Of a stretch of 64,000 nucleotides of DNA, positions 1 through 10,854 are shown in pieces; the stretch's first letter is position 1, and each line of letters starts with the position of its first letter. Under the pieces are notes generated by a model that was not told where the DNA came from, ran no database searches, and saw only the letters and a program-made list of their open reading frames with translations. Source of the DNA: Alitta virens (lineage: Eukaryota; Annelida; Polychaeta; Phyllodocida; Nereididae); assembly GCA_932294295.1 (NCBI GenBank), contig OW028580.1, positions 36,587,336 through 36,651,335 of the forward strand. The letters are read 5' to 3'. Both the position numbers and the translations under genes were made by a program.

Positions 1-741
1 ATGAGAGCATAGCTTTGCAATTGTTCAAGTCATCTGCTAGCTTCTGGAGATCTTCTGTTGATTTAACAGGCTTCCCAAACTTGACACTCTTGATGACATG
101 ATCTGAGATGAGCAAGTTGTTACCAAATCTCCTCTCAAGTGTTTTGAGAGCCTCACAGTAGCCATCAGTTCCCAACAGGATACAAGGGCGAATGGATTCC
201 TTGGCTCTGTCGGTTGTGTATTGTAGAAGTCTGGTCAACTTAACACTTGGCTCTAAGTTTGTCTTGTGAACATGTTCATTGAAGAGAGCCATAAAACTGT
301 GATAATTCATGGGGTTCCCATCAAAATGTTCAATCTCGACCTTCGGCAGATTCATCATGGTGTAGAACTCAGCATGACTAACATCTGGCTTGTAGGACTC
401 AGTGCGACTCACATCAGGTTCTGGCTTTGCAGGTATTACATCAGCAGAAGCCTTGACTCGAGCCATACCTTTAAGCCACTTTTTGGCTGAAGTAAGAGTC
501 TTGATGTAATTGTTCTGAACTTCAACAAAGTACTGATCACTCTGATCTATTTCAGCTTCTTCTATCAGAGTAGTGTGAATCTTTTCATGACATATTTCAA
601 ATTCGTTAAACTTATCAGTCAGAGAAGCTTATCTTCTACTTGAGTTGCATCCTCTTCTGCAATGAACTTGTTGATGCTGTTGATTTCTTTGGTCACAGCA
701 GACTTCTTCCCTGCACGAGTTCTCTTCTCCTCCTCATTCAT
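1..741 (-). pseudogene. BEL/Pao-type retrotransposon gag (DUF1759-like), partial, frameshifted
   Basis: The minus strand carries a start ATG at 741 and reads 40 codons of a charged, Lys/Glu-rich N-terminus before a TGA at 619-621. A frame one base off opens at 628 and runs without a stop to the window edge (about 209 codons). This second frame has the look of the DUF1759 domain found N-terminal in BEL/Pao polyproteins: a 'LPKVEIEHFDGNP' entry motif, a 'KLTRLLQY' helix, and 'EALKTLERRFGN'. The break lies within 619-628 and is a single indel. The C-terminal zinc knuckle, protease and RT would lie left of the window. This is a fragment of a mobile element, not a host gene. Family assignment is from recalled motif pattern; a profile search against PF03564 would settle it. 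Confidence 0.75.
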
Positions 742-1730
742 CTTGCTGTGTCTCTCTGTAATGTTGTTATTACTGTTGATGCAGACACGACAAAATCCAC
801 TCTTTTATTTACGCAGTTTATTCATAACAGGATAAACAGGTAATCTACAAAAAATGAAGGAGACAACCAATTAAACAAATACCCAAAGTGAATTACCCCC
901 CCTTATAATTGCCATTAATTATTACATAACTGTATGCATAAGTATTGCAATCCTGAACTACAGGTAAAATTATAATAATTATAAACCATAGTTGAATTAA
1001 AAAGACAATAAATGCACATGACATAACTTTAGAAACATCCATATTAACTTCAAATTCAAATACTCAATATGCATAAAATATACAATGTTCAAATAATCAA
1101 ACTTTATAATTAGTCAATGCCCATATATTAAACTTACAACAACATGTGGGTTCTCTGGAGTGCTGCACCATCAATATGTGGGCTATGACATGACACAACT
1201 GTGACCTGAATAATATTAACTACATTATACCACTTGTCAAAATATTAAATGAATATACCATGAGATGAATATACCATGAGAAAAATCACTATATCAAAAC
1301 AATTAATCTGCAATCTATTTACAACATTACAGTATTAATAACATAGCAAATGATCCCTATAATGTACAACAAAAATGATAACATACCTCTGTTTGAGAAT
1401 TAATGACAAGTATTGAATACATGTGGGTGACTTGTTATCTTGACTGTTAACCTTTGAGTAATGGCTGATTTTCTTTTCCCTCCTGACAAGATTTTCCCAA
1501 TCTCCCCTGTACTTCCTGTACAATATAGGTCACTATTGTCATGCTAAATCTACATGCAACTTAGAGACAGCTAAGGGAACTGTGATAAACTACAACACTA
1601 TACCTGTCCCTGACACTAATCTCACAATGTCAGTTTATACTGTTGTGCTAAACACACAAACTATTACAAGTAATTAACATCAACAGAATACAATAAATAG
1701 GTCAAAATTAAATTACATTGGGAAATGTAA
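742..1730. other. AT-rich non-coding stretch upstream of the BEL-like gag
   Basis: No coding potential was recognised. The part nearest 742 would be the leader or 5' LTR of the minus-strand BEL-like element. A splice-acceptor-like 'CATTACAG' lies just upstream of its ATG. No LTR boundary could be placed. Confidence 0.4.
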
Positions 1731-1909
1731 CACATACATTACATATAAAAAGGACTATATACTACTGTATTTGCATTAATGAACTTCAAGACGAATCACT
1801 CAAACATTAAATAAGTGGCATAATTGGGTCAATGGCAAGATGTCAAATAAATTCTAGATATTATTAGGTTATGGAGGTCGTAGGATGCCCTTCCTGGCAT
1901 CATACGATA
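1731..1909. repeat. 179-bp direct repeat, left copy
   Basis: Identical by eye to 16441-16619 over all 179 bases; the flanks differ immediately at both ends. It contains a hairpin-forming palindrome (GATGCC-cttcct-GGCATC) near its right end. There is no TG...CA boundary and no matching target-site duplication, so I do not call it an LTR. It is either a young dispersed repeat present twice or a piece of terminal repeat of a larger unit that includes the retroelement and the Ly6 gene. Confidence 0.85.
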
Positions 1910-2156
1910 TCCCCGATATCCCCTGTGGGTGTTGACATGGGTCGTTATAACCTCATGTCTAACACACAACCCCTCTTCGTACAAGTGACTACACTGTGAA
2001 TGGTAATATCATTAATGAAATGAACAATCATGGCTCTTTTGTGTGTCTCAGCTCGATATGCTCACCGTCAGTCTCTCCAATCTAGCCTATTCAGACGGTC
2101 TGTCGTCTTCCCGCGCTTTTGCCTTTCCTCAGTTGTTGATGGTACTGCGTTTCTAG

Positions 2157-2182
2157 TGCGCATGCGTCAGTTCTATATTTAG
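2157..2182 (+). promoter_or_regulatory. Candidate promoter of the Ly6-like gene (NRF1-like site and TATA-like box)
   Basis: TGCGCATGCGT at 2157-2167 matches the NRF1 palindrome core, and TATATTTA follows at 2174-2181, 75-82 bases before the start codon. The surrounding 2050-2200 is locally richer in CpG than its flanks. The spacing fits a short 5' UTR. This is inference from motifs only. Confidence 0.4.
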
Positions 2183-2255
2183 GCAGTCACCTGATGCGGA
2201 AAGTTCTTGAAGACGCTACACGAGGTTTTTTGGAGTTGCGTCCTAAATATTCACA

Positions 2256-2807
2256 ATGTCGGCATTACAGTCGTTAATGTTCTTCTTAGTGGTTGTCGTG
2301 GGCGTCACATTGGGTGAGTTCATCTTTTGAGAAAGTTTTTATTCAGTTTGTGTGTGTAATTTTTACTCTTATAAACTTTTTCTTTGGCAGCTTTGAAGTG
2401 CTTGGCCGGACGGCAAGAAAGCAAAGATGGCGGCCCCAGAGATGGCTTGCTCGTGTCTCAAACCTGCGAAGCGAATGCAACTTGTTATGTAAGTGGCATT
2501 TCAGGGTTTTAAATGACTTGGTCTTCTGTTGTTTCAATCTGAGAGTTTGTTTATCGGCATTTGTTGAAAATTCTTTCTTCTTCTGTTATTACCTTTTCTT
2601 TTGTTTCAGTTGGTGCGCCACGAGGTGTTTGGGTCAGTGGCCGTGAGAACTCTAGGCTGCAGTAGTTACTGTCCCCGCACCAGAGCTCATTTGAAAGTAT
2701 ATTGTTGCTCTGAAAATCTCTGTAATTTGGGCGTAAGGTCGAATCATTATTCTTCTGGACTTTTGACAGTTGTCCTGGTTTTGGCGAGCACCGTTATTTT
2801 CGGATAA
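2256..2807 (+). CDS. Ly6/uPAR (LU domain, three-finger) secreted, GPI-anchored protein; 3 exons
   Basis: Coding exons 2256-2313, 2391-2488 and 2610-2807 join to 117 codons plus TAA. Both introns (77 and 121 bp) have GT...AG ends (GTGAGT/GGCAG, GTAAGT/TTCAG) and the reading frame is kept across both. Residues 1-20 form a signal peptide. The mature part starts at 'LKC' and has eight cysteines (23, 45, 51, 69, 73, 84, 85, 90), ending in the family hallmark 'YCCSENLCN'. A Ser/Asn-rich stretch (95-101) and a hydrophobic tail (102-116) follow, as expected for GPI attachment. One sequon lies at Asn48. Eight cysteines give the basic four-disulfide three-finger fold; the extra pair of many Ly6 proteins is absent. 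The partner or function cannot be read from sequence. Longer plus-strand frames over these exons are intron read-through. Confidence 0.85.
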
Positions 2808-3888
2808 GTGTGCAGAGACTTTCGCATTCTTTCATGAACTAGAAGGGTTGTTCCGTCCTTTACCGGCGGGTTGTTTTGTTCTTGTTGATCCGCATGGGAC
2901 TGACGGTTCCCCTTTCACACTCAGGCGCAGGGATAAAGCCGCCAGCAGAACATTAAGCGAGCATTTGGATCTGAGACATTGTTAAGTTTTCTTTGGAGCC
3001 AGGATTCTCCACTTACCTTTTATATGATATTTCGACTTTCACTTACAAAACAAAACAGGTATTTATATAAATTTTACAAAATGTTTTGATATTTCAGTAT
3101 TAATATATTATATAAAACTGTATTAGCATGTCAGTCTTGCCTCTTATGTGTACACATTGTCAAAGAATTGAATTACATTGATTATATGAACTTTTATAAA
3201 CTTCAGGTATAAACTTATAACATTGGTTATTTGCCATTATACAGATAATAGACTTTCGGGCATATTGTTGGGTAAATATGACCGATAACAAAAAATGGTG
3301 TTTCTATAAAAGCGTAAATAAATTTCAGTCAGATTCTAACATGTATATGTATATATCAGATATTTTATAGATTTATTGCATGTCCAATCACTAGTCTTTG
3401 TTGTGATGGCATATTTAGATATGCAGGCAGATGATTAACTTTGTGTCTCTTGACCAGGTTTAGCATGTTTTAGTTAAGCATTATATATTGGTATATAATT
3501 GCATAACCATTTTACACAAGAGTTTACTTGATGATCGTAAGTGTCATTTCCAGATTAAAGGATATCTTTATGTAGGGCAAACATATCCAAGAGTTTACTT
3601 AACGTTAAAAATATGTGATAAAAATGACGTGATTTTGTATCTATTACAGTGATTAATGCTTTATACAAATGATATAAACGGGTTTAAGATTGTGAGGCTG
3701 TTGCCTGAGATATGGTATTGTTTTATCTAGTCGATGCTGGACATTATCTAGGGTTGTGTAACGATTTTTAACGGATGAACAATTATGTAATGATATTGTA
3801 AAAATTATGGAAAAGATGTAATTAAAATATTTAAAATTTGGATATTTCTGGTATTACTTATATTGAATCTGAGAATTATCGGTTGGTT
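2808..3888. other. 3' UTR of the Ly6-like gene and intergenic DNA before the retroelement
   Basis: An AATAAA at 3317-3322 is a candidate polyadenylation signal for the plus-strand gene. No coding sequence was recognised. The 3' LTR of the minus-strand element would be expected here, but I found no sequence shared with 15.1-16.4 kb beyond about 11 bases. Confidence 0.45.
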
Positions 3889-6489
3889 TTATACCGCTTC
3901 AATCATCGGCGGGGAAGAATTTTCATGACTACTATTAAAGCTAGAGTCAAGTAGGGGGTATGCTATATTATATTGATCTATGAGCCAAATCTTCGCTCGG
4001 TATTGGCATTGGGCCATGCGACGGATGGTCCACATGTGAGACCAGGGGGTAGAAACTGTATCGGGGACATTTATATACATTGTTCTGCACAGCAACTTGC
4101 TGGGTCCATTGGCCCCAAATGTTAACGTAAGAGCTCCTCCACATAGGGAGTTTCTGTATCCCAATATTCTGGGTTGAAGTTGACCTATATAAACAATTTC
4201 ATTTATCATTCCATTCAAAATTGCTATGGGGAACATTAGTCTTTCTGTCCCAGACACAATCTCTAAAGTGAGCCTCACCTGTGGGTATCCCAGGTATAGT
4301 TCTGGGTTCAAAGAAGGTAATTTATATGATGAAAAGTGTGCATATAATTTTTTGAGAATTTTGATTACTATCCAAGAGAGGATTATAAGTGACAGAGTAC
4401 TGGCAGCTTGAATTATGAGTGGAATAAAATTATACTCACCATGTCTGTGATCATTGCACGCAAACGCAGGCTTTGCTTGGCTCAGAAGACCTGCTCCTAC
4501 CACTGAAGATATCTTCTGGTGTTGTGTAAATGTGTAGCACACACATAAACAACTTAGAGCCCCAATTATTGAACAGATCAGTGACAACCCCAAGAGCCAG
4601 AAAGAGCCACCAAACCACTTGCTAGTGTCTGTAGCTTTAGGTGCATCCCTTTCTAGTATCAGAGCTTCCTTTTCTATTTGTTGGAGCAAAGCCCTCTTCA
4701 AATCAATGATGTGCAAGTCTTCATCTGATTGATCATTGTTCGTTAAATTATCGACGGTCTGAATAAGTTTGGGAATTAGTTCAGCCGTATTGCTCCACAT
4801 ATCAGATTCTATACTATAGGCTTCTAAATCCGTTCTTAGATCTTCAATAATCGAATTGGTGAATGGATTGAAGGGGTGCTCCACGGAAACTTCTGACACT
4901 CTGATCTGTTCACACAAATAACCTTTTAAGAAGTATGATGGTGTTAATACATTACATCTACACAAAAGATTCTTGGAAACTAGGGCATAGGTGAGGGAAG
5001 TTAAGGGGTCAGGCTGGTTTGAGTGCTCAGACCAGATCTGATGCTGTTGTTGTAGGCCGAAGATGAGGAGGGACTCCTCTGATTCCAATATTTGTGCACC
5101 CCATTGATTTATAGGTTTAATAATCAAGGGGCACTGTGCATAAACTTCATCGGTATGGTGTTGTTCATACAAGCTCACAGCACATGATAGGACAGTTCTT
5201 CGGAGGAGTGGAAAAGTTAGTGGACAAACAGTGAGGTGGTGGGCTCGAACATTATGACACGCATCTAATTGTTTCTGATTAATAATGACGTAGTGTGTGT
5301 CTGAAAGGCCAAAATAGGTGTCAGTAATATCGATTTTAGAAGCTAAGTTAGAAAGTTCCTTTGTTTGGTTTAGTGGAACAGGGATACTTACAGTATTGTA
5401 GAGGGCCATAACGGGGGTATGTTTCTTTATGACTTCCAGAGGGATTTGAACTATGGCCCCCCTCGGTGTAACCGAAACTCTAACTCTGTTATCCATATAG
5501 ATCTGATTTAAGTTGTTTGTAACAAACAGGTAATCGGGCTGCCATTCCTTTAATTGCTCGGTGGCCATTATAAGGGTCTTCTGTAACACCTCTCGGTCTA
5601 ATAAACCATGTTGTAGAATACCCCTTTGTGCGTCTCTTAAGTTATTTAAAAGCTGTAAGTCAGAATAATAGACTTCAGGTAATTGTGAAAAAGCAAGTGT
5701 AGCCAAGTCAGCCCTTAATTGTACCAGTTTGGATTACAGAGGAATTGTAATGGTCTTTTTGTCCAGGTCTGAAGTGATAGATATGAAAGCATTAAAAAGT
5801 CCACTTACCTCCTGTCGGGTCCTAGCAATCTGCTGCTCCATCTGTGATAATTTCATGTATGTATTTGTTTGCTGCTGTAAGTCTAAAGTAATATAGTGAG
5901 CTAATTCTCGCTTAAGGGATATTATTGATTTTCCTTGAAATTCTTGTTGCTGGGCCAGTATAGAGAGACCTTTTTTAAGATCTCTGTCTCTTTTAAGATC
6001 AATTAAGGTTTTAATTCCTTGACCTGCAGCCCAACCTATTCCACCTAAAATTAAGCCTGTCAATACTCTCTTGCTCCTGGTGGGTGGATTAGGTTGTATA
6101 TCAACACGCAAGTCTTGGAATTCGTGTTGTAAATTCTCTATACGTCGTTCCCAGTCTTTAGAAATGTTCAAGTACAAATAGAGGGAGGGGAGTTGATGTT
6201 TGCAAATTTTGCCTATGTAGTTATTGGTCATGTTTGGGTTCGTACAGACAGAGGTTACTGTAGGAGGGAGGTTAACAGGAGTGGAAGTCCAGTTTCGAAA
6301 AGGTATCATGAAATTCAGGGTCATCAGGTGAGGACTTATGACCAGCGAGCCCATGGGTTGGAAACCAACTCCATATTTTTTACGAAGAATGGTATCTTGA
6401 ACATTTCTCTCAGACTCTACATTTTCGCCAAGTACAGCAGCAGAACAAATACAAATAATGAACATTAACTTACCTGGAATTAACGGCAT
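3889..6489 (-). pseudogene. env: Retroelement envelope (class I / F-protein-like), one in-frame stop
   Basis: ATG at 6487-6489 opens a frame that runs to 3889, interrupted once by TAA at 5734-5736; the frame is unchanged on both sides. Before the stop: a hydrophobic signal peptide (residues ~8-21), sequons, a basic cleavage site RSKR at residues 138-141, a Gly-rich hydrophobic fusion-peptide-like segment directly after it, and a Gln-rich heptad region. After the stop: a long cysteine-bearing ectodomain, a transmembrane segment (about 4520-4612) with a Cys-rich cytoplasmic edge, then a second hydrophobic segment (about 4355-4430) and an unusual ~160-residue C-terminal domain. A perfect CAGGTAAGT donor lies at 6468-6476, five codons after the ATG. 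The gene starts 58 bases after the LRR frame ends. Family (baculovirus F / errantivirus Env-like) is inferred from architecture only. Confidence 0.75.
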
Positions 6490-6547
6490 AATGATGTTGT
6501 GTTAACCTTGATTCTACAAATTTGAATAACTGTAATATAAAGCAAAA

Positions 6548-8311
6548 TTATTTGCGATCGGTGTCAAAGTAATCCCAATCAGTGGAATCACCTATCAAGG
6601 TTGCGTTGCTGGCAGGGTCTGTGTCTGCCAACTTCTGAAGCACGCGCTGGAACGTCCAGGTGTTGTCTGCATCGACGCAGGGAGAAGGGGGTTGCTCCCA
6701 GCAGCGCTCGCGCCGGATCGTGTGCCTCTGTTTATCGGCCCATAAAAGGCTGCGGGCGTTTGTGCAGAAGCATTCAAGAGGGTTTTTCGTGATATCTAAT
6801 GTGGTGGGGCGTTCTAAATTTAGCTGTTGCAGGGCGCTAACGTCTATGAGTCAATTGTGCTTAAGATCAATGTAATCTATTTCCCCTAAAATGGAGGTGA
6901 GGGCTGAGACTTCATGGAGTTTATTGTGGGATAGGTCCAATGTAAAAGATGTAACTTTAGTGATGGCTATATTTAAATTTGTTAGGGCATTGTGACTGAG
7001 ATTTAAAAATTGGAGAGATGTGCTGGGGGAGACTAATTGTTTATAGGTTAATGCATTATTGGAGAGATCTACGGATTGAATTTGTTGAAAATGTGTGTAC
7101 AAGATGGGATTTTGGATCACATTGTTAGACAAATCTAATTGAATCATATTCATGTGGTGGGGCTTCGTTAAGTATCCGACATCAGTTAGATTATTGAAGT
7201 TCACTTGGAGGGTCCTGGTGGTGGCCAATTCAATTCCTTTGAGCCATCTAAGGTTTTCATGTGATTGGTTAAAAATCTGAAGGTGTCTGATACATACAGG
7301 AATGCCTAACATGGTTTTGTGAAACATAATTTGAGCGTTATCTAGTCTGAGTTTATTTAAATATAAATTTATACCAGGGTGAATGGTGTTGATGGATTGA
7401 GAGTCATTGCTGATGATGTGTAATTCATCTAATAATACATTGGGCCACAGCAAACTACTGGGAAGTGGACTATCAGCCTGTATGTGCACCTTGGATACAT
7501 GGCAGGGGAATTTCATTCTGTCACAGATTAACTGAGACAGAGATGCAGGATAGCGCCATTTATTTGCAGTTATAGACACAAAGTGAAGTTGTGGATTGAA
7601 ACGTAAAAGGTTGGAGGCTGGGATTAATAATGAATCGGGTTTGAGTACAAAACTTTTCAGGGAGTGACATTTAGTCAGAGCATTGGGTAGGATTTCTAAC
7701 AATTTTGGAAAGGTTAAGGATAAATGTTCAATTCGACATTCTCGGCCAAAGTAAAGAGTTCCAATTGTCACAATTTCTGGTCCATGAATTTGTAAATGTT
7801 AAATTTTACCAAACTGTGGAAAACGGGACCATGTGTTTTGATGCAATCTAAGAAATAATTTTCTAAGCCCTCCTAGCCATTGTAATGCTTCAGTGGTATA
7901 ACTAAACACGTTCAGACCAAGTAGTGAGTCCAGCTTCATATACAAAAAACGTTGTCTTACATCAAGGGGAATTTGCAGAGCTTGATTAGGCCAGTAAGAC
8001 AAGTCCAAATTTGTAACCCTAGAACCTTTCCGTATAATCGACCCCAAAGATAGCATGGAGAGATTCTGGGAAGGGGTAAACCATAAGTGACTCACCATGG
8101 CAAGGTGATGAGGCCTGATCCTGGCATTCCATTCTTGCTCAGTTATTTTTAGCCCTGTATACAGGCCTTGCTGAAGTTGTCGGACTTCTCTCTCAGCACA
8201 CTTGGTATTCATGCAGTTCAAAGTGGTACAATGGCAATAATAGAACATAGAACTAAACAGTAATACGACTAAATACTCACCCAGAGAGATGATGACTGCA
8301 TTCCTGCTCAC
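6548..8311 (-). pseudogene. Secreted leucine-rich-repeat protein carried by the retroelement, two in-frame stops
   Basis: A single minus-strand frame of 588 codons runs from 8311 to the TAA at 6548-6550, broken by TAA at 7799-7801 and TGA at 6851-6853. It begins with a hydrophobic signal peptide and a cysteine cluster (LRRNT-like). It continues with about ten LRRs of the LxxLxLxxN type, clearest toward the C-terminus (for example 'LDLSNNVIQ', 'LNLSHNALT', 'LDLSHNKLH'). It closes with a typical LRRCT cap ('NPLECFC...' with two later cysteines), which lies after the second stop. There is no transmembrane segment, so the product would be a soluble TLR/Slit-like ectodomain. The first codon of the open frame is GTG, not ATG, preceded by a splice-acceptor-like TTTGAAAAAACGCAG; the start was either lost or supplied by splicing. 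LRR frames between pol and env are not part of the usual retroelement gene set. Confidence 0.8.
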
Positions 8312-8378
8312 TGCGTTTTTTCAAACAAAGACATTAAGCATAATTTATGCAGCCAATTTTGGGCGCAGCAGATATTGA

Positions 8379-9329
8379 TTAATCATTAGAATGCGGTGTA
8401 GATGGTGGTGAGCTATCTCTAGCTTCTGTTGAGTTCTCTATTTCAGTAGAGTGTTCTTTTAACACCTGACACGTTTTCTTAATATCATTTAACCTGGTTA
8501 GTTGTGAATGGAATTGTGTCTAGAGGGCAATCGGAAGGGCTATGATTAATTCGGTTAATTGTCTAATTGTCGAAGCATATGAATTCTGTATTTTAATTTT
8601 GGCAATCCGCACTCTTCTAACATGTATAGGTTGGGTAATTAGGGTTCCGTCTAAGGCACACAAAGTGACGAAGTTATCAGGGTGTTTGCGGACAAGTACA
8701 AGAGGACCCACATAATTAAAATTGAGCTTTCGACTATTTGTAACTAAGCCGGTCTTATACTGCGGAACCCACACATAACAAAACTGTCCTGGCACCCAGT
8801 TATTTCGAGTGTGTCGGGGATTTCTCTGTCTTCTAGCCTCCACTTGTCGTCTTAAGGTCCTTTGTTCGAATATATCTTTATGCATTTGATCCATTCTTTC
8901 ATGAAGCTGTCTGATATATTCTTTGTATGAATCTGAGGTGTTTTCTAGCGGAATTATCTGTAAATTGGCTAGGTCTGTCTCATAATTGCAAGAGCGCCCA
9001 TAGAATAGTTCAAAAGGTGTATAATCGTCATACATGGGAGTCATATTGACTCCCCATACGGCAAATTGAACTTCTTGGAGCCAATCGCGATCCCTATTCT
9101 TGGCCACTAGAGTTATAAGACGTGTCTGAATAGCTCCTATTTCTCGTTCAGCAAAGCTAAAATGATGAGCAAATACTGGAATGAACTCTAATTCTATTCC
9201 CAGCATTTTACAACTTATTTCAAAGCATTTCGCCATAAAAGATCGGTCACTGTCAGCCAGATGACCAGATGACCCTCCCTGCTTTGATTTCATCCAAAGG
9301 AATTTCTTGTAGGTCCTCCAATGTGACAA
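8379..9329 (-). pseudogene. pol: Integrase, N-terminally truncated by an internal deletion
   Basis: The frame encodes the second half of a retroviral-type integrase core: an 'SDRSF' acidic motif, 'LGIELEFIP', an 'AERE' glutamate motif about 32 residues later, and a conserved 'FELFYGRSCN'. A basic C-terminal domain with 'WVPGQFCYVWVPQ' follows. The HHCC zinc domain and the first catalytic Asp are missing. The first ~22 residues are out-of-frame read-through, and the overlap with the upstream frame (9253-9329) marks the deletion and frame change. A TAG at 8520-8522 interrupts the frame, which otherwise continues to a TAA at 8379-8381. The D-to-E spacing is a few residues shorter than the classical 35. 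The enzyme cannot be functional. Confidence 0.8.
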
Positions 9330-10842
9330 TGAAGCATCCTTCCTTGTCTACATGGGTCAAAGGCCTATCTTGGGGGTCAAACGGGTTTCTTGGTCTCATG
9401 TCCAAAACTTCTGGAGAGGGGGAGAGGGGTGCATCTGAGTGTCGACCCTCAGGAGCCCTCGGCCCGCCATCTCCAAGTTCAGCTATTTCCTCTACCCCAT
9501 CACTCTGGCTGCTCATGCCTGTATGAGTCACAGGTTCACTGCCTAAAATAGACGAGTCTAGGGTGATATCAGGGTTCAGATTATAGCCTTGCTCTTCGTC
9601 TCTCAGTCGCGGAGGCATTTTTCGTTTTTGCCGAAGATTATATCTAGGCTCAGAATCGTCTTGCATTCCTAAAATGCTAAGTACGCTATCTGCATTATCA
9701 GCCCAAAGCTTGTCCTCGCGTGCAAAAGGCCAAGCCCACATGTCAGGGTCTTCAGCACTGAACACTTCTCGTGATAAAAAATCTACCGATTTCAATAATG
9801 TTGAACCTGAAACATGTTTAACCGTAAAAGAATAAGGTAGGAGTTTCTCTAGCAGTCGAACTACGGTGCGAGAAGCGTCTTTATTCTGGTGGGATTTGGG
9901 TCTTAAAATACCCATGGCTCCACTATTGTCAGTCTCAACCTCAAAATGTTCACCAGACAAATAATGTTTGAACGTGATAATGGCTAAAGTGATGCCAAAT
10001 AGTTCTAATTCTGCTGACGATTCAATTTTGGGCGGATTTCTAAATGCTTTGGAGTCGTATGCAATTACGGCTTCATGTATACCACTTCCGCTTGTACTCG
10101 GTCTCTTTTGAATTAACATACAACCCATTCCCTCAAGGCTGGTGTCAACTCTAACGGTGTATGTAAAACCTGCTATGGGGATCTCAAGTACTTCTGGGTT
10201 TACCAATATTTCTCTTAAAGCATCAAAAGCCTTTTGATGATCGTCCAGCCATTCAAAGTCCTTTCGCGAGCTGGTAAGAGAGTATAGTGGTTTGGCGACC
10301 CGTCGGAATTGTGGTAGGTGACCAGCAAGGAAGTTTGCAAATCCCAATAGTCTCCGCACGCCCTTCCTAGTCGTAGGTTCTTGCATGCGAGCGGCTACAG
10401 ACACTTTTGACTTTGGAACTTTCACCAGTAGTCCTTCCTTGCCAAATGTGAAATCAAACCCCAGAATGGCGGTGTGTCGTCCACAAAATTGAGATTTCTT
10501 AAGGTTTAATTTTAAGTTAAAGCGCTGCATTCTATCGAGAATTTCCTCCAGAGTTTGGAGGTGTTGTTCGAACGAGGAGCTCATGATGTAGATGTCGTCT
10601 GCATAATGAGCTACCTGTTCATGGTGTTGTAGGTCATGCAGAACCATGTCAAGAGCCTCGCACCACGACTGTAAAGATCGGGTGCCGCCCATCGGAAGAC
10701 GCGTAAGTCGATACGAGACGGAATTACTAAGACTAAGCCCTAGTAATTTGCGACTTTCTTCATCCAAAGACACGGAATAAAACACCTGCGAAACATCGAG
10801 CGCTGTAATGAATTTAACATTTTTCAGACAAGCAAGTTTCAC
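9253..10842 (-). pseudogene. pol: Reverse transcriptase palm and RNase H
   Basis: Residue numbers are from the first codon of this segment. RT motif A 'ALDVSQ' (Asp15), 'RLPMGG' and the catalytic 'YADD' (80-83) are intact. 'LGFDFTFGKEG', 'VRRLLGFANF' and the connection 'AKPLYSLT' follow, as in Ty3/gypsy RT. RNase H acidic residues are visible in 'RVDTS' (233), 'SAELELFG' (280) and 'ETDNSGA' (305), with 'SVDFLSR' at the end. A ~150-residue acidic/proline-rich linker ('EPRYNLRQKRK') occupies the place where integrase's zinc domain would follow. The segment is in frame with the upstream protease/RT segment across a TGA at 10855-10857. Confidence 0.9.
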
Positions 10843-10854
10843 ATGTAGTTCGGG

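Noticed and set aside
2293..2646. 117-codon plus frame over the Ly6 locus
   Set aside because: It reads through both introns; the spliced frame has all LU hallmarks and this one has none.
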